Part shown: positions 24,240-31,626 of the stretch, piece by piece
Numbering within the stretch: position 1 is the stretch's first letter
Layout of the letters: each line of letters opens with the position of its first letter
Assembly (NCBI GenBank): GCA_001689405.1
Contig: LUJO01000044.1
Location: forward strand, 1 to 33,838
Source of the DNA: Candidatus Homeothermus arabinoxylanisolvens
GTDB lineage: Bacteria; Bacteroidota; Bacteroidia; Bacteroidales; Muribaculaceae
Reading direction: 5' to 3'
DNA: 33,838 nt
Position numbers and translations under genes: made by a program
Notes under the pieces: generated by a model
What the model was told of the DNA's origin: nothing
The model's database searches: none
Seen by the model: the letters and a program-made list of their open reading frames with translations, nothing else

Positions 24240-24881
24240 ATGTTGAAAATAAAGACATTTACATTCAATATGTTCGGGGTAAACACATATCTCATATGGA
24301 ATCCCGACACCCGCGAAGCTGCCGTAATAGATCCGGGCATGATAAACGAAGATGAAGAGCAGCAGCTCGACAACTTCATAGAGTCGCACCGGCTCAGGCT
24401 CACCCATCTCATAAATACCCACATGCATGTCGACCACATATTCGGCGACCTGTATATAAAAAACAAGTACGGGCTTGACGTAACGGCCTGCGAGGATGAC
24501 GCATTTCTCGGAGAGCGTGCCGCCACACAGTGCCGCATGTTCGGGTTACCCGACAACATGGCGGTAGTGGAGATAGACCGACGGCTAAGTCACGGCGACA
24601 CAATAGACATATGCGGCGAGAAGGTGGAGGTGCTTGGTGTTCCGGGGCACTCCCCCGGCAGTATCGTGCTGTATTTTCCGGAGTCCAGATGGGCCATAAC
24701 CGGCGATGTGTTGTTTCGCGGAAGTATCGGCCGCACCGATCTCGTGGGCGGCAATCATCAGCTGCTTATCGACGGCATACGCAACAAGGTTTTCAAACTT
24801 CCTGAAAACGTAACTGTATATCCCGGCCACGGACTTCCTACCGACATCGGTTATGAACAACGTCATAATCCGTTTGTCTGA
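24240..24881 (+). CDS. Metallo-beta-lactamase-fold hydrolase (glyoxalase II-like)
   Basis: 213 residues from ATG 24240; an in-frame GTG at 24219 would add 7 residues and overlap the rsmG stop, but MLKIKTFTFNMFGVNTYLIW is the usual family opening. Dinuclear-metal motifs: HMHVDH (61-66), His137 (GHSPGS), Asp156 (ITGDVLFRGSIGRTD), and His197 (YPGHGLPT). This is the hydroxyacylglutathione-hydrolase-like branch; the true substrate is unknown. No terminator follows it before the Phe/Tyr leader promoter, so read-through transcripts would meet the attenuator hairpin. Confidence 0.9.
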   Translation: MLKIKTFTFNMFGVNTYLIWNPDTREAAVIDPGMINEDEEQQLDNFIESHRLRLTHLINTHMHVDHIFGDLYIKNKYGLDVTACEDDAFLGERAATQCRMFGLPDNMAVVEIDRRLSHGDTIDICGEKVEVLGVPGHSPGSIVLYFPESRWAITGDVLFRGSIGRTDLVGGNHQLLIDGIRNKVFKLPENVTVYPGHGLPTDIGYEQRHNPFV

Positions 24882-24919
24882 TAGCCGATTCGTCATTTTT
24901 TTCGCATGATTTTTGACTT

Positions 24920-24954
24920 TTTGTTGCATAATTAAAAGTTTTGCTCTACATTTG
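24920..24954 (+). promoter_or_regulatory. Promoter of the Phe/Tyr operon leader
   Basis: TACATTTG (24947-24954) matches the -7 consensus exactly. Upstream, GTTG (24923-24926) lies at a 20-base spacing with one mismatch, and TTTG (24920-24923) lies at 23. Transcription would start about 24960, 20 bases before the leader peptide ATG. Confidence 0.72.
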
Positions 24955-24979
24955 TAGCGTAAATAACAAACAACAGTAT

Positions 24980-25033
24980 ATGACTCGATTTTATGCATAT
25001 TATTTTTCTTACTTTTATTTCGCAAGAAATTGA
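24980..25033 (+). CDS. Phe/Tyr leader peptide of the pheA operon (attenuator peptide)
   Basis: A 17-codon frame, ATG 24980 to TGA 25031-25033, encodes MTRFYAYYFSYFYFARN. Residues 4-14 are FYAYYFSYFYF, nine of eleven being Phe (4) or Tyr (5). The codons are mostly TTT and TAT. It lies 20 bases after the predicted transcription start, upstream of an intrinsic terminator and of the genes making Phe and Tyr. Such codon runs are the hallmark of ribosome-mediated attenuation leaders (compare the Phe-rich pheL leader of enterobacteria). Here both aromatic residues alternate, matching an operon that makes both. The peptide itself probably has no function; ribosome stalling on its codons would. Confidence 0.88.
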   Translation: MTRFYAYYFSYFYFARN

Positions 25034-25096
25034 AGCGGGCAAATATGTATACATAACAATCGGCTAAACAATAAAACGTATTTTTAAAGTCCCGCT
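25017..25096 (+). promoter_or_regulatory. Antiterminator and pause structures of the Phe/Tyr attenuator
   Basis: AGCGGG (25034-25039), immediately after the leader stop codon, is a perfect complement of CCCGCT (25091-25096) on the 5' side of the terminator. Pairing them would prevent terminator formation. A ribosome stalled on the Phe/Tyr codons leaves AGCGGG free; one that reaches the stop codon covers it. A small hairpin with a GNRA-type loop (ATTTC-GCAA-GAAAT, 25017-25030) and a self-complementary 12-mer (25044-25055) could act as pause or spacer structures. Confidence 0.75.
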
Positions 25097-25130
25097 CCTA
25101 ACATACTTAGGTCGGGACTTTAAATTTTAT
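25083..25130 (+). terminator. Attenuator terminator upstream of pheA
   Basis: TTTAAAGTCCCG (25083-25094) pairs perfectly with CGGGACTTTAAA (25113-25124). Inside the loop CCTAA (25097-25101) pairs with TTAGG (25107-25111), giving a stacked two-tier hairpin. TTTTAT follows. It ends 21 bases before the pheA ATG and downstream of the operon's promoter, the position of an attenuator. It would also stop read-through from rsmG and the hydrolase gene. Confidence 0.88.
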
Positions 25131-25151
25131 AATCAAAAACAAACCCACGCA

Positions 25152-26000
25152 ATGAAAAAGCGCGTTACCATCCAAGGTGTTGCAGGCTGCTATCACGATG
25201 CCGCCGCCCGTAAATATTTCGCTGACGAGGATATCGACACCATACCGTGCGAGTCGTTCACGGAAATGTTCGAGACCCTTGCCGACGACGCCTCGCTTCT
25301 CGGCATCCTTGCCATAGAGAACACGATAGCCGGCTCGCTCCTTCAGAACCACGAGCTTCTGCGCAAAAGCCACATGCAGATTGTAGGCGAATACAAAATG
25401 CGCATATCGCATACACTCGCCGCCCTGCCGGGACAGAGCATCGACGAGCTGACCGAGGTCAACTCACATCCGATGGCACTGCGCCAGTGCGAGCAGTTTC
25501 TGCACCGCCACCCCAACCTGAAGATGATCGAGGCCTTTGACACGGCCGGGAGCGCTAAAGAGATTGCAGAAAAGAACCTAATGGGGCATGCAGCCGTGTG
25601 CGGTGAATACGCGGCCTCGCTGTACGGACTCAATGTGCTGCAGCGCGAGATTGAGACCAACAAGCGCAACTATACCCGCTTTCTCATCATCACCGACCCG
25701 CTTATGGCTGCGGAGATGGCGCCCCCCGAGACCGACATAAACAAAGCATCGATAGTGTTTACCACCCCACACACTCAGGGGGCGCTGTCGAAAGTGCTCA
25801 CCATCTTCTCATTCTACGACATAAATCTGTCCAAGATACAGTCCATGCCTATTGTGGGCCGTGAGTGGGAATACAGGTTTTACGCCGACCTTACATTTGA
25901 CAGCTATGCACGCTACCGCCAGTCGATAGAAGCCGTGCGTCCATTAATCAACGACCTCCGCATACTTGGAGAATATACCGAATGTAAAAATGAAATCTGA
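25152..26000 (+). CDS. pheA: Prephenate dehydratase (with ACT domain)
   Basis: Converts prephenate to phenylpyruvate for Phe synthesis. 282 residues: catalytic domain (about 1-182) with IENTIAGSL, HPMALRQCEQFL and the conserved catalytic TRF (175-177, NYTRFLII). A C-terminal ACT regulatory domain (about 199-275) follows, with GAL (210-212). The ACT effector motif usually written ESRP is QSMP here (230-233). I recall a similar divergence in other Bacteroidetes, so feedback by Phe may differ. It lacks the chorismate mutase domain of the enterobacterial P-protein; that activity is fused to DAHP synthase two genes on. First structural gene behind the attenuator; its end overlaps the aminotransferase start by 11 bases. 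Confidence 0.95.
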   Translation: MKKRVTIQGVAGCYHDAAARKYFADEDIDTIPCESFTEMFETLADDASLLGILAIENTIAGSLLQNHELLRKSHMQIVGEYKMRISHTLAALPGQSIDELTEVNSHPMALRQCEQFLHRHPNLKMIEAFDTAGSAKEIAEKNLMGHAAVCGEYAASLYGLNVLQREIETNKRNYTRFLIITDPLMAAEMAPPETDINKASIVFTTPHTQGALSKVLTIFSFYDINLSKIQSMPIVGREWEYRFYADLTFDSYARYRQSIEAVRPLINDLRILGEYTECKNEI

Positions 26001-27171
26001 CAGTAAAATAGTTCCCGCCGACAGAGTGTCGGAGATACAGGAGTACTACTTCTCGCGCAAGCTGCGTGAAGTAGCCAAGATGAACGCCGAAGGCGCCGAT
26101 GTCATATCGCTCGGGATAGGCGGCCCCGACCTACCACCCCATTCCGAAGTCATAGAGACCCTTTCGAAAGAGGCTCAAAAGCCCGGTAATCACAGCTACC
26201 AGCCGTATGTAGGCATACCCGAACTGCGTAAGGCCATGGCCGACTGGTATGCACGCTGGTATGGTGTGACCCTTGACCCGGCTACTGAAGTGCAGCCGCT
26301 TATCGGGTCAAAAGAGGGCATACTGCACGTATCGCTCGCCTTTCTAAATCCCGGCGACGGAGTGCTCGTGCCCAATCCCGGATATCCTACCTACACATCC
26401 GTAAGCCGGCTGGCACAAGCCACCATATATAACTATGACCTCACAGAAAAGAACGGATGGTTGCCCGACTTCGACGCACTTGAGCGTATGCCGCTCGACA
26501 AAATAAAGCTCATGTGGATAAACTATCCCCACATGCCCACCGGCACTCCCGCCACTCTCGAGCTTTTCGAAAAGATAATCGCTTTCGGCAAGAAACACAA
26601 TATTGTCATAGCTCACGACAATCCATACAGCTTCATACTTAACGACCGGCCGCTGAGCCTCCTTCAGGTTGAAGGGGCAAAGGATATCGCCATAGAGATG
26701 AACTCAATGAGCAAGTCACACAACATGGCCGGCTGGCGTGTAGGCATGCTTGCCTCCAACCCCACATTCATAAACTGGATACTTAAAGTAAAGTCCAATA
26801 TCGACTCCGGACAGTTCAAGCCGCTCATGCTTGCGGCGGTAAAGGGTTATGAGGTAGGACGTGAATGGTACGACAGCATCAACGCCACCTACTCGGCCCG
26901 ACGTAAGGTAGCTGAAAAAATAATGGAAGCCTTGAATTGTACTTATGACCCGGCACAAAAAGGATTGTTTCTGTGGGGACGTATTCCCGACAACGAACAG
27001 TCGAGCGAATCGCTTGCCGACAAAGTATTGTACAACGCACATGTATTCATCACTCCGGGTTTCATATTCGGAAGCAACGGCGACCGCTATGTACGCATAT
27101 CGCTGTGCGCCACCGAGCAAAATATGCAGCGGGCACTTGACCGCATCAACGAAATGAACAAAAACAAATAA
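25990..27171 (+). CDS. Class I/II PLP aminotransferase, probably aromatic
   Basis: 393 residues from ATG 25990. An in-frame TTG at 25966 would extend it deeper into pheA, but residues before MKSDSKIVPADRVSEIQEYYF have no family support. Fold-type I markers: NPGYPTY, NYPHMPTG (where most members have NYPNNPTG), the PLP-contacting Asp in AHDNPYSF (about 208-215), and the Schiff-base Lys242 in SMSKSHNMAGWRVG. Placed between PheA and DAHP synthase/chorismate mutase, it most likely transaminates phenylpyruvate and hydroxyphenylpyruvate to Phe and Tyr. Family-wide it resembles aspartate/LL-diaminopimelate aminotransferases, so specificity is inferred from context. Confidence 0.88.
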   Translation: MKSDSKIVPADRVSEIQEYYFSRKLREVAKMNAEGADVISLGIGGPDLPPHSEVIETLSKEAQKPGNHSYQPYVGIPELRKAMADWYARWYGVTLDPATEVQPLIGSKEGILHVSLAFLNPGDGVLVPNPGYPTYTSVSRLAQATIYNYDLTEKNGWLPDFDALERMPLDKIKLMWINYPHMPTGTPATLELFEKIIAFGKKHNIVIAHDNPYSFILNDRPLSLLQVEGAKDIAIEMNSMSKSHNMAGWRVGMLASNPTFINWILKVKSNIDSGQFKPLMLAAVKGYEVGREWYDSINATYSARRKVAEKIMEALNCTYDPAQKGLFLWGRIPDNEQSSESLADKVLYNAHVFITPGFIFGSNGDRYVRISLCATEQNMQRALDRINEMNKNK

Positions 27172-27183
27172 TCATAAACTGAC

Positions 27184-28263
27184 ATGAACGAATTAAAACC
27201 GCTTCTGAAAGATGGCGCCGAAAAGCTCCACCCCATCATAATAGCCGGCCCCTGCAGCGCCGAGACAGAAGAACAAGTAATGGCCACGGCCCGTGAACTC
27301 GCCAAAAACGGTGTGAAAATATTTCGCGCCGGCATATGGAAACCCCGTACCAAACCCGGAGGTTTCGAAGGCATAGGTGTAGAAGGACTGCAGTGGCTCA
27401 AACGTGTAAAGGAGGAGACAGGTATGCTCACCTCGACGGAAGTGGCGACAAAACAGCATGTGGAAGCCGCTCTCGAAGCGGGTGTAGACATACTGTGGAT
27501 AGGAGCCCGCACATCGGCCAACCCGTTTGCCATGCAGGAAATAGCCGACGCGCTGAAAGCATCGGGAGCGGACATACCGGTGCTTGTAAAAAATCCGGTA
27601 AATCCCGACCTCGAATTATGGATCGGAGCGCTCCAACGCCTTTACAATGCAGGCATCAAACGACTTGGAGCCATACACCGCGGTTTCAGCTCCTACGGCA
27701 AGCATCTGTACCGCAATCTGCCGCAGTGGCACATACCCATAGAACTTCGCCGCCGGTTCCCCGAATTGCCGCTGCTCTGCGACCCGAGCCATATCGGCGG
27801 TAAGCGTGAATTAGTGGCTCCGCTGTCGCAGCAGGCACTTGACATGGGTTTTGACGGTCTCATTATCGAGAGCCACTGCGATCCCGACTGCGCATGGAGC
27901 GACAAGGCCCAGCAGGTTACACCCGATGTACTTAACTTCATACTTAACACCCTTGTGCTGCGCGACTCAACTGTAACGACCGAAAGCCTGACCCTGCTCC
28001 GCCAACAGATAGACGAACTCGACAACGAGCTCCTCGAAGTACTCAACAAGCGTATGAGAATATCGCGCGAGATAGGCCAATACAAAAAAGAGCACCGCAT
28101 GCCTGTGCTCCAGATAGGACGACATGACGAAATCATGCAGTCGCGTGCAAAACTCGCGGAAGAGATGGGCATGAGCGGCGACTTCATGCGCTCGGTACTG
28201 GCTGCGATACACGAGGAGTCGGTACGCCAGCAAATCGAGATATTTAACGACCGTACACATTAA
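27184..28263 (+). CDS. DAHP synthase / chorismate mutase fusion
   Basis: Bifunctional 359-residue enzyme. The N-terminal part (about 1-260) is a type I-beta, KDO8P-synthase-like DAHP synthase that joins phosphoenolpyruvate and erythrose 4-phosphate. Its motifs include IIAGPCSAET, FRAGIWKPRTKPGGFEG, WIGARTSANPFAMQEIA, VKNPVNPDLELWIGAL, LLCDPSHIGGKRELV and IIESHCDPDCAWSDKAQQ. The C-terminal part (about 267-350, from LLRQQIDELDNELLEVLNKRM) is an all-helical AroQ-type chorismate mutase. The product thus both opens the shikimate pathway and commits chorismate to Phe/Tyr. It starts 12 bases after the aminotransferase. Confidence 0.94.
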   Translation: MNELKPLLKDGAEKLHPIIIAGPCSAETEEQVMATARELAKNGVKIFRAGIWKPRTKPGGFEGIGVEGLQWLKRVKEETGMLTSTEVATKQHVEAALEAGVDILWIGARTSANPFAMQEIADALKASGADIPVLVKNPVNPDLELWIGALQRLYNAGIKRLGAIHRGFSSYGKHLYRNLPQWHIPIELRRRFPELPLLCDPSHIGGKRELVAPLSQQALDMGFDGLIIESHCDPDCAWSDKAQQVTPDVLNFILNTLVLRDSTVTTESLTLLRQQIDELDNELLEVLNKRMRISREIGQYKKEHRMPVLQIGRHDEIMQSRAKLAEEMGMSGDFMRSVLAAIHEESVRQQIEIFNDRTH

Positions 28264-28278
28264 AATATATACCGCATT

Positions 28279-29052
28279 ATGAAGATTCTTATTATCGGAG
28301 CGGGAAAGATGGGTTCGTTCTTCTGCGACCTGCTTTCCCAGAACCATGATGTGGCCATATACGACACTGATCCGAAGAGGCTTCTGTTCACTTTTATGTG
28401 CCGCCGCTTCAGCGACCTGTCGGAAGTGGATGAATTCGCGCCCGACATGGTCATTAACGCCGCCACGGTCAAGTATACTCTCGATGCATTCAAAGCGGTA
28501 ATGCCCCACCTGCCTGAAAGATGTATTTTGAGCGACATCGCTTCAGTAAAAACCGGTCTGCCGGAATTTTATGCATCATGCGGCCACCCGTTTGTGTCGA
28601 CCCACCCCATGTTCGGCCCCACATTTGCCTCATTAAGCAATCTGAGCAACGAAAACGCCATCATCATAGCCGAAGGCGACCATCTTGGCAAGGTATTTTT
28701 CAAAGACCTGTACTCAGGACTGGGTCTGCACATCGAAGAATACACATTCAAGAAGCATGACGAGACCATAGCCTACTCTCTGTCCATACCGTTTGCATCC
28801 ACACTCGTGTTTGCCGGCTGCATGAAGCATCAGGATGCCCCGGGCACCACATTCAAGCGTCACAAGGCCATAGCCGACGGACTTATGAGTGAAGACGACT
28901 ATCTGCTCAGCGAGATACTGTTCAACCCTCATACGTCAGGACAGCTTACCAAGATACAGCAGAAGCTGGCCGAACTGCAAAAGATAGTCGAGGAGCACGA
29001 CAACGAGGCGATGCAGAACTACCTCGACGTGGTAAGGCAAAATCTGAAATGA
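28279..29052 (+). CDS. tyrA: Prephenate dehydrogenase
   Basis: Oxidatively decarboxylates prephenate to 4-hydroxyphenylpyruvate for Tyr synthesis. 257 residues: Rossmann motif GAGKMG (7-12), IYDTDPKR, then SDIASVKTGLPEF and THPMFGPTFASLSN, which carry the substrate-site Ser and His typical of the family, and a helical dimerisation domain. No ACT domain. It lies 15 bases after the DAHP synthase/chorismate mutase gene, completing a pathway branch in which all dedicated Phe/Tyr steps are in one operon behind one attenuator. Confidence 0.94.
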   Translation: MKILIIGAGKMGSFFCDLLSQNHDVAIYDTDPKRLLFTFMCRRFSDLSEVDEFAPDMVINAATVKYTLDAFKAVMPHLPERCILSDIASVKTGLPEFYASCGHPFVSTHPMFGPTFASLSNLSNENAIIIAEGDHLGKVFFKDLYSGLGLHIEEYTFKKHDETIAYSLSIPFASTLVFAGCMKHQDAPGTTFKRHKAIADGLMSEDDYLLSEILFNPHTSGQLTKIQQKLAELQKIVEEHDNEAMQNYLDVVRQNLK

Positions 29053-29097
29053 CGGCGTTATCGGCAACAAACGTAAATATGACAAAAAGCATTTATT

Positions 29098-31542
29098 GTG
29101 ATATATCCCGAAAGTTTTGAAAATAAAACCGGTTTCTCAACACTTCGTTCATTAATCAAAGAGCGATGTCTGTCATCCATAGGAAAAGAATATTGCGACG
29201 GCATGTCATTTTCCCGCGACTACGATGTAGTAAAAAACAAACTGGATGCTACAGGCGAGATGCTCTCGATCATAACATCGGGAGAAGCATTCCCGCTTGA
29301 AGGCGTACATGACATAAACACATTGTTAGGGAGCATAAAAGTGCCGGGTACGTTTATAGGAGCGACGGACCTGCTCACGGTCAGACGCACACTTACCACA
29401 ATAAATGACATAGTAGCGTACTTCAATTCAAAACGGCACGAAGAAGGCTCGGAATATCCCGTACTGGATGAAAAGGTATCATTGCTTACTCCATTTCCAG
29501 AAGTGACAAAACTCATAGACCGGATAATAGACCGGTTCGGAAATGTCAAAGACAATGCATCTGCGGAGTTGGCCGACATACGTTCACGCATAAACTCCAC
29601 GTCGGGTACCATAAACACCATAATGAGGAGAGTGCTCGCACGCGCGGCTCAGGCAGGATACATAGACAGCGACACTACGCCTTCGGTACGCGACGGACGT
29701 CTGGTCATACCCGTGCCTCCGATGAACAAACGCCGCATCAACGGCATTGTACACGACGAGTCGGCATCGGGCAAGACAGTATACATAGAACCGGCGGAGA
29801 TAGTCGAAGCCAATAACCGTATACGCGAGCTGCAACTTGAGGAGCGCCGTGAGACGATAAGAATACTCACGGCATTTGCCGACGATATAAGACCTCACAT
29901 CGAACCGATACTGGCCGGTATGGACATCGTGGGAGAGCTTGACTTCATACATGCCAAAGCTATTTTTGCAAACGAGATAGGAGCACGCCTGCCGATACTC
30001 AGCCCGAAGGTTGAGATGGAATGGTATCACGCCGTACACCCCGTGCTGCTGCTCTCGCTAAGACGGCAGAACAAGGAGATTGTACCGCTCGACATAACCC
30101 TCGACCAACAGAAGCGCATACTTATTATATCCGGTCCAAACGCCGGAGGAAAATCGGTATGTCTTAAAACCGTAGGTATCGTACAGTACATGACGCAGTG
30201 CGGCATGCTGCCGCCACTGTATGAAAACTCCCACATGGGCATTTTCGACGACATATTCATAGACATAGGTGACGACCAATCGATAGAGGACGACCTAAGT
30301 ACCTACAGCTCTCATCTGCGTAATATGAAATACTTTCTCGCCAACGGCAGAAAGACGTCGCTTGTACTTATTGACGAATTTGGCAGCGGCACCGAACCGC
30401 AGATAGGCGGCGCCATCGCCCAAGCCATACTCAAGCAGTTCAACGACTGCGGCATGTGGGGAGTAATCACAACCCACTTCCAGAATCTAAAACATTTCGC
30501 GGAAGATACCGAAGGACTCATAAACGGCTCGATGCTCTATGACCGGCATCTGATGCAACCCACATTCCGGCTGTCAATAGGCAATCCCGGAAGCTCGTTC
30601 GCTGTCGAGATTGCCCGGAAAATCGGATTGCCCGACTATATAATATCGGAAGCGGAGGCCATAGTGGGAAGCGACTACATAAACATGGACAAGTATCTTC
30701 TCGATATCGCCCGTGACAAACGCTATTGGGAGAACAAACGCCTCGCAATAAGGCAGAAAGAAAAAAAGCTGGAGAATCAGCTTAGCCGCTACGAGGACGA
30801 GGCCGAGCAACTGCGCGACAAACGCCGTGAAATCCTGAACGAAGCTAAAGAGGAAGCCCGGAAAATACTTGAAGGAAGCAACGCGTCGATCGAGCGTACC
30901 ATCCACGAGATAAAACTGGCGCAGGCCGACAAGACCAAGACACTGGAGGCCCGTAAAAAACTTCAGGAAGACAAAGAGCGTCTGGCGCAGGAAGGCACTT
31001 CAGAACATCCGCTGCTGAAGAAAGCTCCTAAAAAGAAGCGTCAGCCCAAGCCGGCAGGCGACATGCAGCAGTCGCGGCCGCTTAAAGTAAACGACAACGT
31101 AAAACTCGACGGTCAAGGCACTATAGGTAAAATACTCGAAATAAACGGCAAAAATGCCACCGTGGCATTCGGCATGATAAAGACCACTGTGAAGCTCGAC
31201 CGCCTTAAGGCCACCATAGCACAAGCACAATCGGGAGCCGGTCCGACGACAGTGGTAGGAGGAGCTGTATCAGACGCCCAACGCCGCAAACAACTCGACT
31301 TCAAGCAGGAGATAGATCTGCGCGGCATGAGAGTGGATGAAGCCGTACAAGCCCTCACATATTATATAGACGATGCCATACGCTTCAACGCCGGCACGGT
31401 AAGAATACTCCACGGCACAGGCACGGGAGCGCTCCGGCAATATCTGCGCCGGTATCTCGACACAATCGAGGGGGTAAAGTCATACCGCGACGAGCATGTG
31501 CAGTTTGGCGGTGCAGGAATAACCGTGGTGGAATTAGAATAA
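29098..31542 (+). CDS. mutS2: Endonuclease MutS2 (MutS-like ATPase with Smr domain)
   Basis: 814 residues starting at GTG 29098 (MIYPESFENKTGF is the usual opening). Core MutS-type lever and ATPase domains have Walker A SGPNAGGKS (about 345-353), LIDEFGSGTEP and a TTHF switch. A long charged coiled coil (about 540-635) follows, then a KOW/SH3-like segment and a C-terminal Smr domain (about 737-814) with EIDLRGMR and HGTGTGAL. MutS2 is linked to suppression of recombination and, in Bacillus, to rescue of collided ribosomes. It lies 45 bases after tyrA without an intervening terminator or good promoter, so it may be read from the Phe/Tyr operon. Confidence 0.94.
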   Translation: MIYPESFENKTGFSTLRSLIKERCLSSIGKEYCDGMSFSRDYDVVKNKLDATGEMLSIITSGEAFPLEGVHDINTLLGSIKVPGTFIGATDLLTVRRTLTTINDIVAYFNSKRHEEGSEYPVLDEKVSLLTPFPEVTKLIDRIIDRFGNVKDNASAELADIRSRINSTSGTINTIMRRVLARAAQAGYIDSDTTPSVRDGRLVIPVPPMNKRRINGIVHDESASGKTVYIEPAEIVEANNRIRELQLEERRETIRILTAFADDIRPHIEPILAGMDIVGELDFIHAKAIFANEIGARLPILSPKVEMEWYHAVHPVLLLSLRRQNKEIVPLDITLDQQKRILIISGPNAGGKSVCLKTVGIVQYMTQCGMLPPLYENSHMGIFDDIFIDIGDDQSIEDDLSTYSSHLRNMKYFLANGRKTSLVLIDEFGSGTEPQIGGAIAQAILKQFNDCGMWGVITTHFQNLKHFAEDTEGLINGSMLYDRHLMQPTFRLSIGNPGSSFAVEIARKIGLPDYIISEAEAIVGSDYINMDKYLLDIARDKRYWENKRLAIRQKEKKLENQLSRYEDEAEQLRDKRREILNEAKEEARKILEGSNASIERTIHEIKLAQADKTKTLEARKKLQEDKERLAQEGTSEHPLLKKAPKKKRQPKPAGDMQQSRPLKVNDNVKLDGQGTIGKILEINGKNATVAFGMIKTTVKLDRLKATIAQAQSGAGPTTVVGGAVSDAQRRKQLDFKQEIDLRGMRVDEAVQALTYYIDDAIRFNAGTVRILHGTGTGALRQYLRRYLDTIEGVKSYRDEHVQFGGAGITVVELE

Positions 31543-31574
31543 CTCCCGACCGTAATCAGGCCACAACAAAACAA

Positions 31575-31616
31575 GAAGTCCGGCAAAATATATGATTGCC
31601 GGACTTCCTTTATTAT
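31575..31616. terminator. Bidirectional terminator between mutS2 and dcp
   Basis: GAAGTCCGGCAA (31575-31586) pairs perfectly with TTGCCGGACTTC (31596-31607) around a 9-base loop, followed by CTTTATTAT. On the opposite strand the stem is followed by TTGTTTTGT, so it can serve both convergent genes. Confidence 0.85.
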
Positions 31617-31626
31617 GCAGCTATTG

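Noticed and set aside
19429..25115. TTAGGTC recurring in intergenic DNA (19429, 19498, 23476, 25107)
   Set aside because: A 7-base word is expected a few times by chance in 34 kb, positions relative to promoters differ, and the last copy is part of the attenuator stem.
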